From assembly GCA_027036755.1 (NCBI GenBank), contig JALWDV010000323.1:1-7854 (forward strand): DNA of 7,854 bases. The letters are read 5' to 3'. Source of the stretch: Anaerolineae bacterium (GTDB lineage Bacteria; Chloroflexota; Anaerolineae; J102). This document shows, one piece after another, positions 3,785 to 7,854 of this stretch (position 1 is the stretch's first letter; each line of letters begins with the position of its first letter). Below the pieces are notes generated by a model. That model was given only the letters and a program-made list of their open reading frames with translations. It had not been told where the DNA came from and searched no databases. Made by a program: the position numbers and the translations under genes.

Positions 3785-6336
3785 GCGGCAGCCCAGCTTA
3801 CAGGTGCGCAAAGGCGTCGCACCTCATCATTCCCCCACCTACTCTCCCATTTATGACCGCAAAGCATCTCAATCCTCTTTTACAACGATTCAGCGAGGAA
3901 TTCCCGTTCCTCAGCGCCACCATGCTCCCCTCTGATTCACCTTTTTCGGAACAACAACTCGATGAAAGCGACTTGATCCAGGAGTTCGCTGTCATCCCCT
4001 CGCGCGATGTCATCATCTTCCCCCGCACCGTCGCTCCCATCTTTATCGGACGGGAATTTTCGCGTCGCGCGCTTGAGGCGGCGCAAGATGAAGACATGCC
4101 CCTGCTGGTGGCGGCCCAGATTGATCCCACCGACGAAACGCCCGACGTCGACGATCTCTACGACATCGGCGGCGAGATCGCAATCGAACGGGTGCTGCGC
4201 CTGCCCGACGGCGCTCAGAGTGTATTTGCGTATGGCGAATATCGGGTGGAGATATTGGAGGTGATTCACGAACGCCCCTATATGCGGGTGCTGGGCCGTC
4301 GCATCCCCGAGCAGAAAGTGCCTTTCGACGACGATCTCGAAGCCCTGCGCCGGGCGGTGCTGGTCATGTTCGAGAAGGTGATCTTCTTCAGCCAGAACAT
4401 CCCGGAAGAAGTGTTGGTGGCAGTGATGAACATCGACGATCCCGGCTGGCTGTCCGATATGATCGTCTCCTCATTGCCCATACCGCTGGACAACCGCCAG
4501 TTGATCCTCGAACTCTTCGATCCTGTCGAACGCCTGCGCAAAACCAGCATCTTTCTGGCCGAAGAGCTGGATGTGCTGGAGCTGGAAAATCAGATACACG
4601 AACAGGTGCAGCGGCAAATGGAGGATTCCCAGCGGGAGTATTTCCTGCGGGAGCAGATGCGCGCCATTCAGGCCGAGCTGGGCGAGGGCGATGAGTTCAG
4701 TCGGGAGATCACCGAACTGCGGGAGCGCATCGAGGCCTCGCCCATGCCCGAGGTGGTCAAGGCCAAGGCCAACAAGGAGCTGGCCCGACTCAGCGCCATG
4801 CCGCCTATGGCTCCCGAAACCAACATCGTCCGCACCTATCTCGATTGGCTGCTGGACTTGCCCTGGGGCCAGCCCGAAAATGGCGATGACATCGACATCA
4901 TGCGAGCGGAGGAGGTGCTGGAATCGCATCACTACGGACTGAAGAAGGCCAAAGAGCGCATCCTGGAACACATCGCCGTGCGCAAGCTGGCCAAAGACGA
5001 TATGCGCACCCCCATCCTCTGCTTTGTGGGGCCGCCCGGCACCGGCAAGACCTCCATGGGCAAATCCATCGCCGAAGCCCTGGGCCGCGAATTCGTGCGG
5101 GTTTCGCTGGGCGGCGTGCGAGATGAAGCCGAGATCCGGGGGCACCGGCGCACCTACATCGGCGCCCTGCCCGGACGCATCATCCAGACCATGCGCAACG
5201 CGGGCGTGGTCAATCCCGTCTTCATGCTGGATGAAGTGGACAAGATGGGCTACGACTTCCGGGGCGATCCCTCGGCCGCGCTGCTGGAGGTGCTGGACCC
5301 GGAGCAGAACAACGCGTTCAGCGACCACTATCTTGATGTGCCCTATGATCTCAGCCGCGTGCTTTTCATCACCACAGCCAACAATCCCTACAAAATCCCG
5401 GCCCCCCTGCTGGATCGGATGGAAGTCATCGAATTTCCGGGCTACGCGGATTTCGAGAAGCGCCTCATCGCCCGCAAGTTTCTCATCCCCCGTCTGCTAA
5501 AGGAGCACGGCCTGAGCCAGGCCCGGATCACCATCCCCGACGCCACGCTGGACGAGATCATCCAGCACTACACCTACGAGGCGGGCGTGCGCAATCTGGA
5601 GCGGGAGATGGCCGCGGTGTTTCGCAAGCTGGCCCGCAAGCTGGCCGCGGGCCGCAAAATCCGCCATCGCATCACGCCCTCGCTGGTGCGAGAGCTGCTG
5701 GGGCCGCCCCGCTACGATGATTACAAGCTGGACCCCGAAGATCAGATCGGCGTAGCCACCGGCCTGGCCTGGACCGAGGGCGGCGGCGACGTGATGCAGG
5801 TGGAGGCGTTGATCATGCCTGGCAAGGGCAGCCTCATCCTCACCGGCCAGTTGGGCGATGTGATGCAAGAATCGGCCCAGGCCGCGCTCTCATACGCCCG
5901 CAGCCACGCGGCGGATTACGGCTTCGCGGATTTCGATTTCGACAAATACGACATTCATCTGCACTTTCCCGAAGGAGCCATCCCCAAGGACGGCCCCTCC
6001 GCCGGGGTCACCATCGCCACCGCCCTCATCTCCGCCATCACCGGTCGGCCGGTGGATCACGCCATGGGCATGACCGGGGAGATCACCCTGCGCGGGCGGG
6101 TGTTGGCCATCGGCGGACTCAAAGAAAAATTGCTGACAGCCCACCGCAACCGCCTCAAGACCGTCATCATTCCGCAACGCAATCAAAAAGACCTGGTGGA
6201 AGTGCCCAAGCACATCCTCCGGGCCCTGGACATCCACTTCGTCACCCATCTGGAGCAGGTTTTGGCCCTGGCGCTGCGGCCCGCTGCGCCCGCGCCCGAA
6301 ACGCCCGCCCCGATGACAGAACCCCAGGCGGAATGA
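3781..6336 (+). CDS. lon: ATP-dependent Lon protease (LonA type)
   Basis: Cytoplasmic AAA+ serine protease that unfolds and degrades misfolded or regulatory proteins. Numbered from 3781 (851 residues), the LonA order is complete: N-terminal substrate domain from about residue 69 (SRDVIIFP), a helical linker with charged coiled-coil character (about 255-330), Walker A GPPGTGKT (417-424), Walker B FMLDEVDK (481-488), sensor 1 TTANN (N534), arginine finger R546 (LLDRME), sensor 2 R604 (GVRNLE), then the protease domain with PKDGPSAG (735-742, catalytic S740) and GLKEK (catalytic K783). The 43-residue Ser-Lys spacing equals that of E. coli Lon. The C-terminus has a Pro/Ala-rich tail. The protein is longer than E. 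coli Lon (784), mainly at the N-terminus. ATG 3781 overlaps folC, but residues 1-24 contain a repeat-like hairpin and do not look like Lon; 3853 or 3922 are alternative starts. The stop codon lies in a target-site duplication. Confidence 0.97.
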   Translation: MSGSPAYRCAKASHLIIPPPTLPFMTAKHLNPLLQRFSEEFPFLSATMLPSDSPFSEQQLDESDLIQEFAVIPSRDVIIFPRTVAPIFIGREFSRRALEAAQDEDMPLLVAAQIDPTDETPDVDDLYDIGGEIAIERVLRLPDGAQSVFAYGEYRVEILEVIHERPYMRVLGRRIPEQKVPFDDDLEALRRAVLVMFEKVIFFSQNIPEEVLVAVMNIDDPGWLSDMIVSSLPIPLDNRQLILELFDPVERLRKTSIFLAEELDVLELENQIHEQVQRQMEDSQREYFLREQMRAIQAELGEGDEFSREITELRERIEASPMPEVVKAKANKELARLSAMPPMAPETNIVRTYLDWLLDLPWGQPENGDDIDIMRAEEVLESHHYGLKKAKERILEHIAVRKLAKDDMRTPILCFVGPPGTGKTSMGKSIAEALGREFVRVSLGGVRDEAEIRGHRRTYIGALPGRIIQTMRNAGVVNPVFMLDEVDKMGYDFRGDPSAALLEVLDPEQNNAFSDHYLDVPYDLSRVLFITTANNPYKIPAPLLDRMEVIEFPGYADFEKRLIARKFLIPRLLKEHGLSQARITIPDATLDEIIQHYTYEAGVRNLEREMAAVFRKLARKLAAGRKIRHRITPSLVRELLGPPRYDDYKLDPEDQIGVATGLAWTEGGGDVMQVEALIMPGKGSLILTGQLGDVMQESAQAALSYARSHAADYGFADFDFDKYDIHLHFPEGAIPKDGPSAGVTIATALISAITGRPVDHAMGMTGEITLRGRVLAIGGLKEKLLTAHRNRLKTVIIPQRNQKDLVEVPKHILRALDIHFVTHLEQVLALALRPAAPAPETPAPMTEPQAE
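3802..3824. repeat. hairpin AGGTGCG / CGCACCT within the annotated lon 5' end
   Basis: Perfect 7-bp arms (3802-3808 and 3818-3824) around a 9-nt loop. It resembles the intergenic hairpin at 1360-1375. If lon actually starts at 3853, this would lie in a short folC-lon spacer and could affect read-through or mRNA stability. Confidence 0.45.
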
Positions 6337-6379
6337 TTTGGGTGTGTCCAATTTCGGTTGGAAGCGTTTGCCACGTCCG

Positions 6380-6404
6380 CCGGGCGATGAAGTCGCCGGG
6401 CTAC
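6380..6404 (-). repeat. REP-like hairpin with GTAG head (element 2, left)
   Basis: On the - strand GTAG (6404-6401) precedes an 8-bp stem with one mismatch and the loop CTTCA. It is the counterpart of 1788-1812 in element 1. Confidence 0.6.
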
Positions 6405-6450
6405 AAAACAGCGCCGGATAAATCCGGCTAGCCCCGCAGGGGCGCTGTTT

Positions 6451-6476
6451 CTAGCCGGGGGACTTCATCCCCCGGC
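6451..6476 (+). repeat. REP-like hairpin with CTAG head (element 2, right)
   Basis: CTAG (6451-6454) overlaps a perfect 9-bp stem GCCGGGGGA/TCCCCCGGC around CTTCA (6463-6467). The counterpart at 1716-1741 has one mismatch in the stem. The loop is invariant in all four hairpins while the stems vary. Confidence 0.6.
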
Positions 6477-6564
6477 GCTGGCGGCGGGCGCGAAGCGCCC
6501 CGCCAATGAATGGATTATTTTAACACCTTCCAACTCATTTTGGACACACCCGAATGATTTCCCC

Positions 6565-6568
6565 GGAG
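6565..6568 (+). promoter_or_regulatory. ribosome binding site GGAG for the 6577 gene
   Basis: GGAG ends 8 nt before the ATG at 6577, an ideal spacing, and supports that start. It lies just outside the right target-site duplication (6552-6560), so the insertion left the translation signal intact. Confidence 0.6.
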
Positions 6569-6576
6569 CATCGCTC

Positions 6577-7719
6577 ATGCGCACCATTCTTGCGATTATC
6601 GGCATCGTTGTTGCAATCGCCATCTTCGTTTCCATCTTCCTGAAGCCTGATTTGAAAAAACTCCCCGGGCGCAACAACAAGCAGGAGATTGCTCTGACCA
6701 TTGATCTGCAGGAGATCAAACCCGCACAATGGCAGCCCATCTTCGATAAGGGATTGCTGCAAATCAACATCGACGATGATCCCGAGGCGGAATGGCTGTT
6801 TTTCTACAGAAACACGGGCGACGCCAATCAGATCGGAGGCGTGATCTACGACGCCCAGAATCAGCCCCGCGGCGATCTCAGCATCCCCATCTCGCAGCAA
6901 TACCCCGCGTATCTCACGCCCTACTTCCTCTTGCCCGACTACACCGCGGGCAAAAACCAGGGCTACATGGGAGACGACACCGTGCAGCATCAGGGAGCCG
7001 TTGCCAGGAAATCCGAGCCCCAAGAGGATGGTGAATCCAGCCAGGGGAAACAAGAGGGCGTCATCGTTGGCGATTATCTGCAAGTGCGCGGCGTTTTCCG
7101 CAATCGCACCAACCGCGTTTCCATTTCCTGGTGGATCGACAAGCAGACCGGCTACGGCGGCGCGCTGGCCTACACGCCCGGCTGGTTTAGCCTGTCAAAG
7201 GATAATCCCAACTGGCCCGATTGGGGCAAGGATGACGCCCAGGGGCCGCTCATCCAGAGGCTTTGGGCCTGGGAGCCGCAGACGGATCGGGCCAACATCT
7301 GCCGCCGGGTGGAATGGAGGCTGGTGGGCGATGATTTCGTCGCTGATTACGACCAGAGCGATCTGATGTTCTGCACGGGCGTGCATCATAAAAGCGGCGA
7401 GGATGACGCGGACACGCTCATCGCGGCGGCGGAGCCCGCATTTCCCGAATCCCAGGTGCTGGCCTATCTGGTCGATCATAACGCCGCGCGATGGAAGAAT
7501 CCCGACGCAGCATTTCCCCTTTCCGGCGAGGTCAAAGTCCGGCGCATCACCGCCCCCCAGAACACTAATCCAGCTCCCGACGCTCCCTATTCTTATGTGG
7601 ATGTCGATTTCGATATGGGCGGGATGGCCAGAAGCATGGTGTGGACCCTGGAAATGCAGCAGCCGCACAGTGTCAAGGATTCTGTAAAATGGCGCATCAT
7701 CGAAGCGCATGATCGATAG
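6577..7719 (+). CDS. hypothetical membrane-anchored protein
   Basis: I do not recognise a family for this 380-residue protein. Residues 3-22 (TILAIIGIVVAIAIFVSIFL) form a strong hydrophobic segment after a short MR start, and no lipobox Cys follows. This is a signal anchor or uncleaved signal peptide with the rest probably outside the membrane. The remainder is polar and aromatic, with a Trp-rich stretch around WFSLSKDNPNWPDWGKDD, acidic patches (DDDPEAE, GEDDAD), a Gln/Glu/Ser-rich linker (QEDGESSQGKQEG) and only two Cys (in ANICRR and LMFCTG). It looks beta-rich. The start is supported by GGAG at 6565-6568. Without the MITE-like element it would begin 19 nt after lon, suggesting an ancestral operon. 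Stop TAG at 7717-7719. Confidence 0.82.
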   Translation: MRTILAIIGIVVAIAIFVSIFLKPDLKKLPGRNNKQEIALTIDLQEIKPAQWQPIFDKGLLQINIDDDPEAEWLFFYRNTGDANQIGGVIYDAQNQPRGDLSIPISQQYPAYLTPYFLLPDYTAGKNQGYMGDDTVQHQGAVARKSEPQEDGESSQGKQEGVIVGDYLQVRGVFRNRTNRVSISWWIDKQTGYGGALAYTPGWFSLSKDNPNWPDWGKDDAQGPLIQRLWAWEPQTDRANICRRVEWRLVGDDFVADYDQSDLMFCTGVHHKSGEDDADTLIAAAEPAFPESQVLAYLVDHNAARWKNPDAAFPLSGEVKVRRITAPQNTNPAPDAPYSYVDVDFDMGGMARSMVWTLEMQQPHSVKDSVKWRIIEAHDR

Positions 7720-7753
7720 TGACGCTCCCTCTCTCGTTCCCCCCATCCCAACC

Positions 7754-7854
7754 ATGTCCGTCAAACGCCAATCCTCCCCCTCTGTCGATGACATCCGCGC
7801 GGCCATCAAGGCCGGGCCGGGCCCCAAGGCCGTCTTCCTCAGCGGCAAAGCCTC
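7754..7854 (+). CDS. start of an unidentified gene, truncated by the window end
   Basis: ATG at 7754 opens a frame with no stop to the window end (33 full codons: MSVKRQSSPSVDDIRAAIKA... then PGPKAVFLSGKA). It starts 34 nt after the previous stop on the same strand. No Shine-Dalgarno is visible. The C-rich spacer 7725-7752 contains no obvious promoter. The fragment is too short to identify; there is no signal peptide, so it is probably cytoplasmic. Confidence 0.5.
   Translation, partial: MSVKRQSSPSVDDIRAAIKAGPGPKAVFLSGKA

Larger units (their letters stand above)
6331..6560. mobile_element. MITE-like element 2 with 9-bp target-site duplication
   Basis: GAATGATTT occurs at 6331-6339 and again at 6552-6560, directly outside perfect 12-bp terminal inverted repeats GGGTGTGTCCAA (6340-6351) and TTGGACACACCC (6540-6551). 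The inverted repeat continues imperfectly to about 25 bp (TTGGAAG / CTTCCAA). The element itself is 212 bp, has no gene and is a chain of hairpins: REP-like 6380-6404, GCCGGAT-AA-ATCCGGC (6413-6428), GCCCC-GCA-GGGGC (6431-6443), REP-like 6451-6475 and GGCGGGCGC-GAA-GCGCCCCGCC (6483-6504). Its core 6364-6521 is the reverse complement of 1669-1828. A 9-bp duplication fits DDE transposases, but I cannot name the family that would mobilise it. The lon TGA (6334-6336) sits in the left duplication. Confidence 0.8.

Noticed and set aside
4471..5328. 285-codon open frame on the - strand opposite lon
   Set aside because: Lies entirely across the conserved Lon linker and AAA+ region; an antisense shadow.

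Overview
The window looks like a chromosomal segment from a GC-rich environmental bacterium. The style suggests Chloroflexota (Anaerolineae or Caldilineae type): weak or absent Shine-Dalgarno sites at several genes, and an intergenic region full of hairpin repeats of the GTCATTTCGA and REP kinds. This assignment is inference from style, with low to moderate confidence. All supported genes are on the + strand.

Layout. 1-678 is the 3' part of a beta-rich hypothetical protein with an internal duplication. 686-1291 is a uracil-DNA glycosylase superfamily protein with four cysteines placed as in the Fe-S (family 4) enzymes; it lies 7 nt after the previous stop. 1292-2377 is a 1.1-kb gene-free island packed with hairpins, direct repeats and one MITE-like element. 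2378-3784 is folC (folylpolyglutamate/dihydrofolate synthase). 3781-6336 is lon (ATP-dependent protease, intact catalytic machinery), overlapping folC by ATGA. 6340-6551 is a second MITE-like element. 6577-7719 is a membrane-anchored hypothetical protein. 7754-7854 is the start of another unidentified gene.

The most interesting content is the repeats. The 212-bp element after lon has 12-bp perfect terminal inverted repeats (GGGTGTGTCCAA) and a 9-bp direct repeat, GAATGATTT, on both sides. That direct repeat reads as a target-site duplication and contains the lon stop codon, so the element appears to have inserted exactly at the end of lon. Removing it would leave lon and the next gene 19 nt apart, which suggests an original folC-lon-hypothetical operon. 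The core of this element, about 160 bp, is nearly identical and inverted relative to a core at 1669-1828, so the two copies bracket folC-lon. Each core holds two head-to-head REP-like hairpins (GTAG or CTAG followed by a stem with an invariant CTTCA loop), the layout associated with RAYT-mobilised REPs. The outer inverted repeats of the two elements differ, so the elements look modular.

FolC (folate polyglutamylation), Lon (protein quality control) and the glycosylase (base-excision repair) are housekeeping functions with no obvious shared pathway. No defence system, CRISPR array, tRNA or rRNA was seen.
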